Positions 1 through 8,622 of a stretch of DNA of 64,000 nt are shown piece after piece. Origin of the DNA: Brasilonema angustatum HA4187-MV1 (lineage in GTDB: Bacteria > Cyanobacteriota > Cyanobacteriia > Cyanobacteriales > Nostocaceae); NCBI GenBank assembly GCA_019359695.1, contig JAHHGV010000010.1, forward strand, positions 62,001-126,000. Direction: 5' to 3'. Position 1 is the stretch's first letter. Every line of letters begins with the position of its first letter. The notes beneath the pieces were generated by a model that saw nothing but the letters and a program-made list of their open reading frames with translations, had not been told where the DNA came from and did no database searches. The translations under genes were made by a program, and so were the position numbers.

Positions 1-42
1 AGCAATTACGATGTTGGTATCTAATAAAAATCTACCACTCAT
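1..42 (-). CDS. VapC-type PIN-domain toxin, N-terminal fragment cut by window edge
   Basis: The first 42 bases, read on the minus strand from an ATG at 42, encode MSGRFLLDTNIVIA. This is the usual start of a PIN-domain ribonuclease toxin, with the first catalytic aspartate in LLDTN. The start codon overlaps the end of the antitoxin-like gene just upstream, the common translationally coupled layout of type II toxin-antitoxin pairs. Only 14 residues are visible. The family is inferred from the short motif plus the antitoxin neighbour; activity cannot be judged. Confidence 0.7.
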   Translation of the reverse strand, partial: MSGRFLLDTNIVIA

Positions 43-289
43 CTATATCAACCTTGCCGCAATCAGCATCTATTGCCTGTACCATGAGTTCTAACTCCTG
101 GGAGGGGATTGTTCCGGCAAAACGCAATAACTGCTTACCTGGGACACCTACAGGTTCTTTTGTAGTTCTCTGTGCCAAAGATTCTACATAATCAAGCACC
201 TGATTTAAAGTTGCTTCTGGCAAAAGTTGCAACTTCTCTATTATCTTGTCTTGAATGGATTGCACGATTGTTTTTCCCTTACTCATCAA
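32..289 (-). CDS. DUF2281/VapB-like antitoxin
   Basis: An 85-residue acidic protein with an N-terminal helical segment (IQDKIIEKLQLLPEATLNQV, about residues 12-31). This resembles the DUF2281 family of small cyanobacterial antitoxins that precede PIN toxins. The C-terminal part (about residues 50-85) is where such proteins usually wrap around the toxin. Its last codons overlap the ATG of the downstream PIN fragment, so the two are almost certainly co-translated. The expected role is to neutralise the toxin and repress the pair's own promoter; that is inferred from family and context. Confidence 0.65.
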   Translation of the reverse strand: MMSKGKTIVQSIQDKIIEKLQLLPEATLNQVLDYVESLAQRTTKEPVGVPGKQLLRFAGTIPSQELELMVQAIDADCGKVDIDEW

Positions 290-296
290 GAATACT

Positions 297-1793
297 CTAA
301 CTACGATTATCTATTTGAGCACGCTGCAAACTTCCAGAGAAGTCCACGTACACAGTCTTCCATTCTGTAAACACATCCAAAACTGCAGAACCAGCTTCCC
401 GGTGTCCGTTTCCAGTTTGTTTGACACCACCAAAGGGCAAATGAACTTCTGCACCAATCGTAGGACCATTGATATAAGTGATCCCGGCTTCGATATCGCG
501 CATAGCGGCGAAAGCGCGGTTGACATCGCGGGTGTAGATTGAAGAAGAAAGACCGTAGAGAGTGTTGTTGAGGATGGCGATCGCCTCCTCAAATGAACTC
601 ACCTCAATCACCGCCACCACAGGTCCAAATATCTCTTCACAAGCGACTCGCATGTTAGGAGTGACTTGATCAAGAATCGTCGGTTGAAAAAAGTAACCGT
701 GTTCTAATTCTCCCTCACTTGCGATTTCTCCACCAATCAACACCTTTGCACCTTCTTCACGGGCAATATCCAGATACTTGTTCACCCGTTGAAGTTGCTT
801 TTCATTAATAATTGGACCGATATCAATGTTGGGATCAATTCCTGCACCCAAGCGTAACTTGCTAGTACGCTCTTTGAGCATAGCGGTAAATTTCTCTTTG
901 ATGTCGCGGTGCAAAATCAGGCGACTTGTAGCAGTACACCTTTGCCCAGTTGTTCCAAAAGCCCCCCAAACTGCACCCTCAAGAGCAAGTTCTAAATCTG
1001 CATCTTCCATCACAATTTGAGCATTTTTACCGCCCATCTCCAAACAAACTCGCTTGTGAGTGCGTCCGCAAGTCGAGGCGACAAAAGCACCCGTTTCAGA
1101 AGAACCCGTAAAAGATACCAAGTCAACATCAGGATGCTCAACTAAAGCTTTTCCGGCTTCTTGTCCGACTCCATGCACCAAGTTGACAACGCCTTCAGGG
1201 AAACCAGCTTCTGCAAAAATTTCAATCAGTTTCGTTGCACAAGCCGGAGTATCTTCAGCGGGTTTGAGGATAACAGTATTACCACACACCAAAGCTGGCA
1301 TCATTTTCCAGCAGGGAATAGCGACTGGGAAATTCCACGGAGTGATCAGGGCGCAAACTCCAACAGGCGTTTTTACAGTCATCGCGAATTTGTTGGGCAT
1401 TTCTGAAGGTGTCGTTTGTCCAAACAATCGCCGTCCTTCACCAGCATTGTAAAAAGCGCAATCAATACCTTCTTGAACATCTCCGCGTGCTTCCGTCAGG
1501 GGTTTACCCATTTCCCGACTCATGAGATGGGCAAGTTCTTCTTTATATTTTTGTAAAAGTTCTCCCACTTTATGGATATATTCTGCTCTTGCTGGCGCGG
1601 GGACAAGTCGCCAACTGCGGTATGCCTTGCGGGCTGCTGCGACTGCAGTATCAACATCAACTGCTGTAGAACGCGGGAAAGTCGCAACAACTTCCCGATT
1701 ATCAGCAGGGTTACGACTTTCTAGGGTGTCAACAGAAGCAGCATTCACCCATTCAGCAGCGATGTAATTGCGACAAGTCAGGGGAGTGATCAT
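297..1793 (-). CDS. NAD(P)-dependent aldehyde dehydrogenase
   Basis: A 498-residue member of the aldehyde dehydrogenase superfamily, oxidising an aldehyde to the acid with NAD(P)+ in the cytoplasm. Visible hallmarks are ITPWNFP for the cofactor domain, Lys near residue 177 in LKPAED, the FTGSSETG turn, general-base Glu near 252 in LEMGGK, and catalytic Cys near 286 in GQRCTATSR. The end (LPFGGVKQTGNGHREAG) resembles semialdehyde dehydrogenases, but the substrate cannot be named. The start at 1793 has a GGAGGT Shine-Dalgarno about 8 bases upstream; an extension to 1835 would bury that site. It lies 153 bases downstream of the dehydrogenase/cyclase fusion on the same strand, so co-transcription is plausible. 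Confidence 0.92.
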   Translation of the reverse strand: MITPLTCRNYIAAEWVNAASVDTLESRNPADNREVVATFPRSTAVDVDTAVAAARKAYRSWRLVPAPARAEYIHKVGELLQKYKEELAHLMSREMGKPLTEARGDVQEGIDCAFYNAGEGRRLFGQTTPSEMPNKFAMTVKTPVGVCALITPWNFPVAIPCWKMMPALVCGNTVILKPAEDTPACATKLIEIFAEAGFPEGVVNLVHGVGQEAGKALVEHPDVDLVSFTGSSETGAFVASTCGRTHKRVCLEMGGKNAQIVMEDADLELALEGAVWGAFGTTGQRCTATSRLILHRDIKEKFTAMLKERTSKLRLGAGIDPNIDIGPIINEKQLQRVNKYLDIAREEGAKVLIGGEIASEGELEHGYFFQPTILDQVTPNMRVACEEIFGPVVAVIEVSSFEEAIAILNNTLYGLSSSIYTRDVNRAFAAMRDIEAGITYINGPTIGAEVHLPFGGVKQTGNGHREAGSAVLDVFTEWKTVYVDFSGSLQRAQIDNRS

Positions 1794-1946
1794 GATATAC
1801 ACCTCCGGATTTGAGATGCACTGGAACATTTGCACCAGTTTCGCTTGATTTATCAGTTGTAGTCAAGTCACACCGAGGGCGATCGCCAACTAGAGACAAA
1901 ACAAAATCTTATCTATTTTTATCTCAACAAAGCCAACAAAGATTTT

Positions 1947-3776
1947 TTATGGAATCAACGCCAACACCCCAGCCGGAGAACCCGAACCACCCCGCAACAG
2001 CAGCACACCAATTGCCAAAGTTGCCCCTGTTGGCGGTAACTGATCCAAATTCGTTAAATTCTCTAATACAATACGCGGTTTCTCCAACACCAAGGAATTA
2101 GTCGCAAAAGTGGTATCCTGCCCCGAATCTACTCCATGAGTATCAATTCCGACTCCGGCAATTTGACGTTCCTCAAGTAAGAACCGCGTCGCATCGCTAC
2201 CAAACCCAGGAAAATGCATACTTCCTTGCTCGTCCTGGTATAAAAAAGCTTTTTTATCCGACCATTTCTCTTGCCAACCTGTATACAGTAACACCACACA
2301 ACCAGGCGGAATCTTACCGTAGCGTTCCTCCCAACTCAGAATATCCTCAACACAAAGAGTATAATCCGGATTTACCAGCGCCTGTTCCCGAATATCAATA
2401 ACTACCCCAGGGACAACCAGCGACTCAGCAGAATACTCGTGAATTCCTACACCATCAAGGTGAAAACTGTTGGAAGCATTAATATGAGTCGCACTGTGTT
2501 CCCCTAGAGAAAAACGCCGCAGATAATAACCATCCTTATGCAGTTGGGCCACAGTCTCAAATTCAACTGGTGGATCACCTTGCCATTGAGGAATATCTGA
2601 GTCAATGACATGACTCAAATGTATCACCCGCGAATAAGTAATTTTCTTCTCTTTTCTTGCTTCGTGCTCTCTACGCCTTTGCGGTTCATTATCAAAACCC
2701 GATCGCGTCAATCTCCCCAAAGTTGCTTCCATAATAGCAGGAGTTTGACCCATGACAGTAAAGACCAGCGCCTCACGGTACACCCGTTGTGCATTATGAT
2801 GACTATATATAGCAGCACCACTAGAAACAGTCACCGCTGCATGAGCTATTCGTCCCGCAAGATCAATCGCCCAAGCCCGCAATTGTAAGCGTTCAGCAAA
2901 TTCCAAACTAGAATTATTTTGCGCTTCGCGAACAGCGTTGCGACAGTTATTCAATTCCTGTTGCAGAGAATCAAAAGCTTTTTGGATAAAAGGTAGAGGT
3001 TTTCTGCTGACAACGGACTCCACAATATCTAAACCAGCAAGGGCGCATCCTGTCGCCATAAAAACAGCTGCAAGAATATTCTTTTTATCGTTTTCGTGAA
3101 TCCAACCAGCAGGTTTAATGAAAACAACACTTTCTGTGGGCAAGAACCAGTTTTTCAGGGTAGCGGTTACGGTATTAGCTGATGTCATCGCCGCCAGCTG
3201 TGCTGGAGGTGAAAGTGTCAGCGTACCTCCTGACTCTTGATGTGTTTCGACTAACGGGACAATACCATAAACAGCGCCACCATCTGGTAATGTGGCAGCA
3301 ATGATAAATTCCCCAAAAAATTCCCATCCTGTCACCCAAGGAACAACCCCATTAAGTTGATATCCCCCAGCAACCGGTATGGCTACAGTCAGGGGATCAC
3401 CTGCGCGTCGCAACTGGGAAAAACCAACACCGAGTAAAATTTTACCGTTGCCCATACGGGGGAGGTATCTTTCCTGTAGCGACGAGTTGCCACTAGCAAC
3501 AAGCATACCAGCCGCACTCTGGTGTTGAGTTTGCAAAAAGACTAAAGCACCAGAATAGCGTGCTACTAGTTCTTGAAAGTCGCCATATGTCTGTTCACTA
3601 ACTTCTTTTCCACTCCAGTGATGTGGAACCTTGAGTGCCAAAAGGTTTAATTCGCCAAGACCTCGGAGTGCATACAATAAAGTATTTGGATCATGGTCTA
3701 TCTTGTTCGCTTGAGGTACAATTTCTTTGAGCAAGTAGGACTTGGCTGTATCTAAGAGAAAGTGATTATCCTTCAA
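1947..3776 (-). CDS. Acyl-CoA dehydrogenase-like / cyclase family fusion protein
   Basis: A 609-residue two-domain protein. Residues 1 to about 360 look like an acyl-CoA dehydrogenase flavoprotein: helical N-terminus, a central beta domain with VTGWEFFGEF, and a C-terminal helical bundle. A charged linker follows (about 361-380). Residues 382-609 match the cyclase/kynurenine-formamidase-like metallohydrolase family, with HLSHVID and HSATHINASNSFH (about 427-439) at the metal site. The family's usual HxxTHxDxP here reads HSATHINAS, with Asn for Asp. Members of the second family hydrolyse or lactonise small acids and amides. The predicted start is TTG at 3776 with a weak ribosome-binding site. 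One uninterrupted frame covers both halves. Fusing the two domains suggests sequential chemistry on one substrate, which is inference. Confidence 0.8.
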   Translation of the reverse strand: MKDNHFLLDTAKSYLLKEIVPQANKIDHDPNTLLYALRGLGELNLLALKVPHHWSGKEVSEQTYGDFQELVARYSGALVFLQTQHQSAAGMLVASGNSSLQERYLPRMGNGKILLGVGFSQLRRAGDPLTVAIPVAGGYQLNGVVPWVTGWEFFGEFIIAATLPDGGAVYGIVPLVETHQESGGTLTLSPPAQLAAMTSANTVTATLKNWFLPTESVVFIKPAGWIHENDKKNILAAVFMATGCALAGLDIVESVVSRKPLPFIQKAFDSLQQELNNCRNAVREAQNNSSLEFAERLQLRAWAIDLAGRIAHAAVTVSSGAAIYSHHNAQRVYREALVFTVMGQTPAIMEATLGRLTRSGFDNEPQRRREHEARKEKKITYSRVIHLSHVIDSDIPQWQGDPPVEFETVAQLHKDGYYLRRFSLGEHSATHINASNSFHLDGVGIHEYSAESLVVPGVVIDIREQALVNPDYTLCVEDILSWEERYGKIPPGCVVLLYTGWQEKWSDKKAFLYQDEQGSMHFPGFGSDATRFLLEERQIAGVGIDTHGVDSGQDTTFATNSLVLEKPRIVLENLTNLDQLPPTGATLAIGVLLLRGGSGSPAGVLALIP

Positions 3777-4211
3777 AGTCTGTTCTAATATTGCTTCGAT
3801 AGGATTGCAAAGGTTGACTTGCTACTTAGTAGCAGAAACAACCCTCCAATTTCTGGAGTTATCAGATTTTGGAGGGCTTAAATGTTGCAGCAAAAAGTGA
3901 ATTAGTAATAAGTAAACAACGTCAATATTAAGTGGAAGTTAAGAAAAGGTTAAGGTAAGGTAAAAAAATGTCATGCTAAGAAACTTCTTTAGCGATCAAA
4001 AAGTTTAAAATGTCAAGTTTTTTTAAATGAAATGATACCAATTCAAAAAATGTTTGCGATAGATGGAACGCATTAAGCGATTACTAGTAACTGTTTGAGA
4101 ATCTAAAATCTAAAATCCAAAACGGTATAAGTTGTTCTTAGATTTGAAAGGTGTCAAGCAAGAGATGGGCAAGTATAACAGTGCGTTGAGTGGAGAGTTT
4201 TATCACAAACA
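3777..4211. other. Intergenic region, no gene seen
   Basis: This 435-base AT-rich gap lies between two minus-strand genes. It holds short purine-rich direct repeats (GGTTAAGGTAAGGTAAAAAA near 3950) and the phrase AATCTAAAATCTAAAATCC near 4105. The upstream (high-coordinate) end of the TTG-started fusion gene must have its promoter here, but no clear -35/-10 pair stands out. No coding sequence or RNA gene was recognised. Confidence 0.5.
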
Positions 4212-5402
4212 CTAAGGATCTGTTACAGAAGGGAGTTGCTTGGGCGCAGTTGGAGCAGTAAATTCAGTTACTCTGGGAGTGGTTTGCGATGCGTTATCTC
4301 TTAGCCGCCCAATGGGCATTGGCGCGGATCGCCCACCCCAAACAGGCGAAGTCGGTTGGGGACGAAATTCTACAATGTCGCGTTTAATGGTGATATCGTA
4401 GCCACCAAAAAAGTCATGTCCGAGAAGCCCAGTTTCTAAATCCGCGCCTGCGATCGCCACAGAAACATGATTCACCTTCGCCCCTGCAACTTCCATCGAA
4501 TCCACATAACCGATAGGAAATTCCACTGCTTTAGAATTTGCTGTGTTTGCCTTAGCCTTTCCGACTTGCACCACTCCCAAAGCATTTGCCATATTCTGGG
4601 TGATCACTGTGCCACTAGCCCCGGTATCCAAAATCATCTCAAACGGTTGAGTGCCATTAAAGGTGACTTCGATAATTGGCGTACCACCAATTCGCCGTTT
4701 AATCTGGGCTATATACACCTGTTGTTCGTTTTGTCGTTTAATTGTTGGTGGAACAAACACCTGTTGTTGTTTAAACGGTGCTGGTGGAGTTACCTGTGGT
4801 AATGGTGGTTGGAATTTTTCTACAGGTGCAGCAGGTATTTTGGTGAGACTTGGTTTGGTAATAGCTGGTGTCACACTTGGTGTCACAGCTGGTGTCACAG
4901 AAACTTGAGGAATGGCAGCTATTCTTTCTGGTTGTGCTTGTTGTGCCGGATTGATAGGGGGGACGGCTTTGTGTATTGCATTTTTGAGATCAAGCTGGTA
5001 ATCTAAAATTTTTGCTTGGGCGTTTGTGAAATCAGGACTATCAGCTGGCACTTTTCTCATCAAGGCGATCGCATCTGCAAGCTGAATTGCCACAAAATTC
5101 CAATCCTCTGTCGATTTAGCGGATTGGCTGACGTTGAGAGCTCCAACAGCTTTGTTCAGTCCCTGTTCAAAATAGTTAACTGAAATCTCTCTGGTGGGCT
5201 GCATCGTTGGCTGTGGTTGTGGAGTTGCACTTGGAGGTGCCATTGTCGCTACAGGCGAGGCAACGCTTTGATCTTTAGACGCAGGTTGCTCCTCACGACT
5301 TGTAACGCTAATTTGTTGCTTTCGATTACAGGCAACAGTCAAAACCGCTAGTGTGGTTGACAGAAGAATCAGCGCTGCTCGGGATAAGATAAACTGATGC
5401 AT
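4212..5402 (-). CDS. Lipoprotein with retropepsin-like aspartic protease domain
   Basis: A 396-residue exported protein. Residues 1-25 form a lipoprotein signal ending in LTVAC, so Cys25 would be lipidated and the protein membrane-tethered. A Pro/Thr/Gln-rich low-complexity linker covers about 45-70 and 150-220. Residues 230-350 form a clan AA, retropepsin-like domain with the active-site motif LDTGASGTV (Asp259), a flap-like region, and the second hydrophobic-Gly element LLGHDFFGGYD. Bacterial single-domain members act as homodimers. Its substrate is unknown. It is transcribed divergently from carA, with about 355 bases between them. The tail (residues 360-396) is again low complexity. Confidence 0.85.
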   Translation of the reverse strand: MHQFILSRAALILLSTTLAVLTVACNRKQQISVTSREEQPASKDQSVASPVATMAPPSATPQPQPTMQPTREISVNYFEQGLNKAVGALNVSQSAKSTEDWNFVAIQLADAIALMRKVPADSPDFTNAQAKILDYQLDLKNAIHKAVPPINPAQQAQPERIAAIPQVSVTPAVTPSVTPAITKPSLTKIPAAPVEKFQPPLPQVTPPAPFKQQQVFVPPTIKRQNEQQVYIAQIKRRIGGTPIIEVTFNGTQPFEMILDTGASGTVITQNMANALGVVQVGKAKANTANSKAVEFPIGYVDSMEVAGAKVNHVSVAIAGADLETGLLGHDFFGGYDITIKRDIVEFRPQPTSPVWGGRSAPMPIGRLRDNASQTTPRVTEFTAPTAPKQLPSVTDP

Positions 5403-5757
5403 GATTAATTATGATTTTACTTGCGCTTCGGCGTCGAAATTTACTGCGACTGTCTATTCTTGTTGGAAGATTTTATATGTCATGCTCTTAAATTTTAGTT
5501 TGTAAGGTACGGGGTAAGAATTTCATAATCTGTAAACGGACAGGTGAAGTGATGATGAAATTAAAGCTTAATTATTTTGTAGCTCGTGTTTTACCTGTCT
5601 TCCATTAAATTTGCATACAGCAAGCGAGCAGGATGGTTACCAATACTGTTTTTTCATTTGAAATTTGGAAAGAGTGTAAAGTGCGTGCCCAAGGCATAGG
5701 GCATGTTTTGAATTTTGAACTGTTTACCTGTCGCCTAATCACATCACAAATCTTGGA
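5403..5757. other. Divergent intergenic region upstream of carA
   Basis: This 355-base region separates the retropepsin lipoprotein (minus) from carA (plus) and must contain both promoters. No convincing promoter hexamers or pyrimidine-regulated attenuator hairpin could be identified by eye. An open frame beginning at 5633 overlaps the carA start in another frame and looks like chance. Confidence 0.4.
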
Positions 5758-6936
5758 ATGTTATCGCCTATGTCTGTTTTTGACGCAAGACCTGCTATTT
5801 TTGTTTTGGCAGATGGAACCACATATCGTGGTTGGTCTTTTGGTGCGACTAGAACCACGATTGGGGAAGTTGTCTTTAACACTGGTATGAGTGGATACCA
5901 AGAAGTCCTGACAGACCCTAGTTACTGCGGTCAGATAGTTGTTTTTACTTATCCTGAGTTGGGGAATACTGGCGTTAATTTAGAGGACGAAGAATCAAGT
6001 AAACCACAGGTGCGGGGTGCTATTGCTCGCAATATTTGTACTCGACCGAGTAATTGGCGCTCAACACAATCTTTACCAGAATACCTAGAACAGCACCACA
6101 TACCTGGTATCTATGGAATTGATACCCGCGCCTTAACTCGTAAAATTCGGGAGTTCGGAGCCATGAATGGTGGTATTTCCACAGAAATTCTGGATGAGGC
6201 TGAATTGCTAGAGCAAGTACAGGCAGCCCCTAACATGAAAGGATTGAACCTTGTGCACGAGGTTACTACCCCAAACATATATGAATGGTCTGATCCCACC
6301 CAGCCAGTATGGGAGTTTAACCCTGCTTGTCAAGAAAATTCCGAGGAATCTTTTACTGTCGTCGCCATTGACTTTGGGGTAAAACGCAATATTTTGCGTC
6401 GTTTAGCAAGTTACGGTTGTCGGGTTATTATTGTTCCCGCAAACACCTTAGCAGAAGAAATTCTCAAATACAATCCCGATGGGATCTTTCTTTCTAATGG
6501 TCCTGGCGATCCAGCATCTGTTACCGAAGGAATTAAAACGACGAAAGCGTTACTAGAGACTAACAAACCGATATTTGGTATTTGTATGGGACACCAGATA
6601 TTGGGTCATGCACTAGGAGCGGAAACTTTTAAACTAAAATTTGGTCATCGTGGTTTAAATCAGCCAGCTGGTCTACAACAAAAAGTAGAAATTACCAGCC
6701 AAAACCACAGCTTTGCCATTGATCCAGACACTTTACCTAACAGTGTTGTAGAAATTAGTCATCTTAATTTAAACGACTCCACTGTTGCTGGGTTACGTCA
6801 CAAATCTTTACCTGTTTTTTCTGTACAATATCATCCAGAGGCAAGTCCTGGTCCTCATGATGCTGATTATCTATTTGAGCAATTTGTCCAAACAATGCGA
6901 GCTGCTCGTCGAGCAACAGTTGCCAAAGTAGGATAA
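5758..6936 (+). CDS. carA: Carbamoyl-phosphate synthase small subunit
   Basis: This 392-residue glutaminase subunit of carbamoyl-phosphate synthase releases ammonia from glutamine and channels it to CarB for arginine and pyrimidine synthesis. The N-terminal half (to about 190) carries the CarA-specific domain: [20 protein letters not shown] and [14 protein letters not shown]. The C-terminal half is a class I glutamine amidotransferase with FLSNGPGDP, nucleophile Cys in [11 protein letters not shown], and His/Glu in [11 protein letters not shown]. Length is typical. Met1 and Met5 (5770) are both possible starts, and neither has a strong Shine-Dalgarno. carB is not nearby, as is common in cyanobacteria. 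Confidence 0.97.
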   Translation: MLSPMSVFDARPAIFVLADGTTYRGWSFGATRTTIGEVVFNTGMSGYQEVLTDPSYCGQIVVFTYPELGNTGVNLEDEESSKPQVRGAIARNICTRPSNWRSTQSLPEYLEQHHIPGIYGIDTRALTRKIREFGAMNGGISTEILDEAELLEQVQAAPNMKGLNLVHEVTTPNIYEWSDPTQPVWEFNPACQENSEESFTVVAIDFGVKRNILRRLASYGCRVIIVPANTLAEEILKYNPDGIFLSNGPGDPASVTEGIKTTKALLETNKPIFGICMGHQILGHALGAETFKLKFGHRGLNQPAGLQQKVEITSQNHSFAIDPDTLPNSVVEISHLNLNDSTVAGLRHKSLPVFSVQYHPEASPGPHDADYLFEQFVQTMRAARRATVAKVG

Positions 6937-7158
6937 AAATGAAGAAAGCCGCACAAAAGAGGACAAGGGGACAACAAACAAAAGTGAGAAAGTAAGAAAA
7001 TGAGGGAGCGAAAAAGGCAGGGAGAATTTTCCCCTACCCTTCGGGTATGACTATGGCTAACGCCAGTTGGCTGCAGTTGGGTAACCTCAAAGCAGCACCA
7101 GTCTTACTCTGTGGCTCTCTACTTTCCTCACTTCCCCTATCTCCCATCTTCCCTGCCA

Positions 7159-7178
7159 GTAGGTTGTAGACAACCTAC
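7159..7178. repeat. Short perfect inverted repeat
   Basis: GTAGGTTGT and ACAACCTAC face each other across a 2-base spacer in the gap between carA and the STAS gene. It may be a small interspersed palindrome or a regulator site. It has no T-run, so it is a poor terminator. Confidence 0.4.
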
Positions 7179-7215
7179 ACTAAAACCATCTATACTTGAG
7201 CGTTCACCATAACTC

Positions 7216-7251
7216 ATGAGGAGGGAATTATTGCTGAGCCACTTAATCTAA
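7216..7251 (+). other. Possible 11-codon leader frame overlapping the STAS start
   Basis: ATG at 7216 opens an 11-codon frame ending at the TAA at 7249-7251. It overlaps the ribosome-binding site and first codons of the STAS gene in a different frame. It could be chance, or it could couple or dampen translation of the STAS gene. Confidence 0.2.
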
Positions 7252-7598
7252 CTGTAAGCCTGAGAGGCACTCGTGAAGTCCGGGATAACTGCCAGCTATT
7301 CCGCCTCACAGGTTTGTTAGACGCCTTTTCCGAACCAACATTTCGCAAGGTTATTGGGAGCAAGATTGACGAGGGACCAAGGCACATTATTCTGGATCTC
7401 TCGCAAATCGATTTTGTTGATAGCTCTGGCTTGGGTGCTTTGGTACAGTTAGCCAAGCAGGCTCAAAACTCCGAAGGCACTTTCCAAATTGTCACTAATG
7501 CCCGTGTTACTCAGACGGTCAAGCTTGTTCGTTTGGAGAAGTTTCTTGCCCTACAACAATCAGTTGATGTGGCTTTAGAAAACGTCAAATCGTCTTGA
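7230..7598 (+). CDS. STAS-domain anti-sigma factor antagonist (SpoIIAA/RsbV-like)
   Basis: A STAS-domain protein of about 122 residues. Such proteins bind and release anti-sigma or partner kinases depending on phosphorylation of a conserved Ser. The core motif IDFVDSSGLGALVQL carries that serine (SSG), after the strand HIILDLSQ. The frame is open well upstream of the TTG at 7314, and the added residues EPLNLTVSLRGTREVRDNCQ complete the first strands of the fold, so a 7314 start is too short. A strong AGGAGG lies at 7219-7224, but the only codons at correct spacing are ATT at 7227 or 7230. I therefore place the start at the rare codon ATT 7230. The gene stands alone with a hairpin terminator behind it. 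Confidence 0.85.
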   Translation: MAEPLNLTVSLRGTREVRDNCQLFRLTGLLDAFSEPTFRKVIGSKIDEGPRHIILDLSQIDFVDSSGLGALVQLAKQAQNSEGTFQIVTNARVTQTVKLVRLEKFLALQQSVDVALENVKSS

Positions 7599-7622
7599 TT
7601 CCTTGACCTGATAACTTCATAT

Positions 7623-7651
7623 AGCTATCCAATCATTCAATCTGGATAGCT
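7623..7651 (+). terminator. Hairpin downstream of the STAS gene
   Basis: AGCTATCCA and TGGATAGCT form a perfect 9-bp stem around an 11-base loop, 25 bases after the STAS stop codon and followed by TAATTATTAT. The position fits a transcription terminator, although the T-run is short. Confidence 0.55.
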
Positions 7652-8026
7652 TAATTATTATGAAATTAAAATTTATGATTTTGCATAACGTTAACTGATA
7701 AAGTACGGAGCAAAAAGGTAAAGTACAAATATATTGGGTTGAGAAAGATAAAGAAATAGTGTATGAGGCTCAAGGACGTGTAATTGTATGCTATAATAGG
7801 TTCATGTAAAGTCCATTTCATACCTCATTCCTTATAATTTAAGGCTTTCAAAATATTTCTACTTTTAGATCCTAGATAAATCATTATGGATTTATCTGGA
7901 TCTCACACTTCATCCGTCAGTGCTTTTAGTGTATGAAATGGTAACCAAAATTGAAAAAAAGATAAAATTTAGCAAGTAAGTTTTTTAGCATTGACTATTC
8001 TTAGGTAAACCTGCCTAATATAGCGT
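7652..8026. other. AT-rich intergenic region upstream of mini-RNase III
   Basis: This is about 375 bases with no coding frame. Sequences near 7758 (GTGTATGAG) and 7928 (GTGTATGAAATGG) recur, and CATTTCATAC near 7816 is the inverted form, so a folded structure or small repeat is possible. TTGACT at 7991 and TAATAT at 8016 (19-base spacing) resemble a promoter for the next gene. Confidence 0.4.
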
Positions 8027-8527
8027 GTGAGGAAAAAACAACTTGTGACATCAAAGGAGGAAAACCTACTAGATGGCTCAAATGAAATTCCTAGTCAGGA
8101 TTCAGTTTGGTGTCAACTACTAAGGGCAAGCAAAGAGCAATTGTTCCAAGAGATTTCACTAGCCCAACTGCAACAATTATCTCCTACTGCTTTAGCTTAC
8201 TTGGGAGATGCAGTTTGTGAGCTCTACGTTAGAATGTTTTATCTACTACCACCAAGGCGACCCGAAGCATACCATCGTCTAGTTGTGGCACAAGTCAGGG
8301 CAGAGACGCAAGCCAAAATGTTGCAGTCGCTGTATCCTCATCTAAATAACACTGAGTTAGAAATTGTTCGACGGGGTCGCAACGCTGCCAGCGGACGCCC
8401 TAGGCGGGTTGATATGGCAACCTATCAACAAGCAACTAGTTTAGAAACTTTAATTGGCTACCTGTATCTCACCGATTTTGATCGCTTAAGTGAACTTTTG
8501 CAAAAACTTGACTTAGAAAAGCCGTAA
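8027..8527 (+). CDS. mrnC: Mini-ribonuclease III
   Basis: A 166-residue RNase III catalytic domain without the double-stranded-RNA-binding domain, the defining feature of Mini-III, which matures 23S rRNA ends. Active-site signatures are YLGDAVCELYVR (about residues 61-72) and the downstream RGRNA and TSLETLIGYLYL segments with the acidic metal ligands. The residues before about 45 look like a variable extension. The GTG at 8027 sits only a few bases after a possible -10 box, so GTG 8045, preceded by GAGGA, is an equally good start. It is followed by an RlmB-type methyltransferase; linkage of these two rRNA-processing genes is seen across cyanobacteria and Firmicutes. Confidence 0.9.
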   Translation: MRKKQLVTSKEENLLDGSNEIPSQDSVWCQLLRASKEQLFQEISLAQLQQLSPTALAYLGDAVCELYVRMFYLLPPRRPEAYHRLVVAQVRAETQAKMLQSLYPHLNNTELEIVRRGRNAASGRPRRVDMATYQQATSLETLIGYLYLTDFDRLSELLQKLDLEKP

Positions 8528-8622
8528 GAAATTCAATTCACGAATCGCAAAACTTGCAGAGTCGGCTTAGACCAATTGAGATCACAACAATGCTTACCTA
8601 TTAAGCTCTACCAATAACTTAC

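Noticed and set aside
5633-5890. Plus-strand open frame overlapping the carA start
   Set aside because: It is out of frame with carA, has no domain and covers conserved CarA codons.
7314-7598. STAS gene starting at TTG 7314
   Set aside because: This start would remove the first strands of the STAS fold and has no ribosome-binding site, whereas a strong one lies further upstream.
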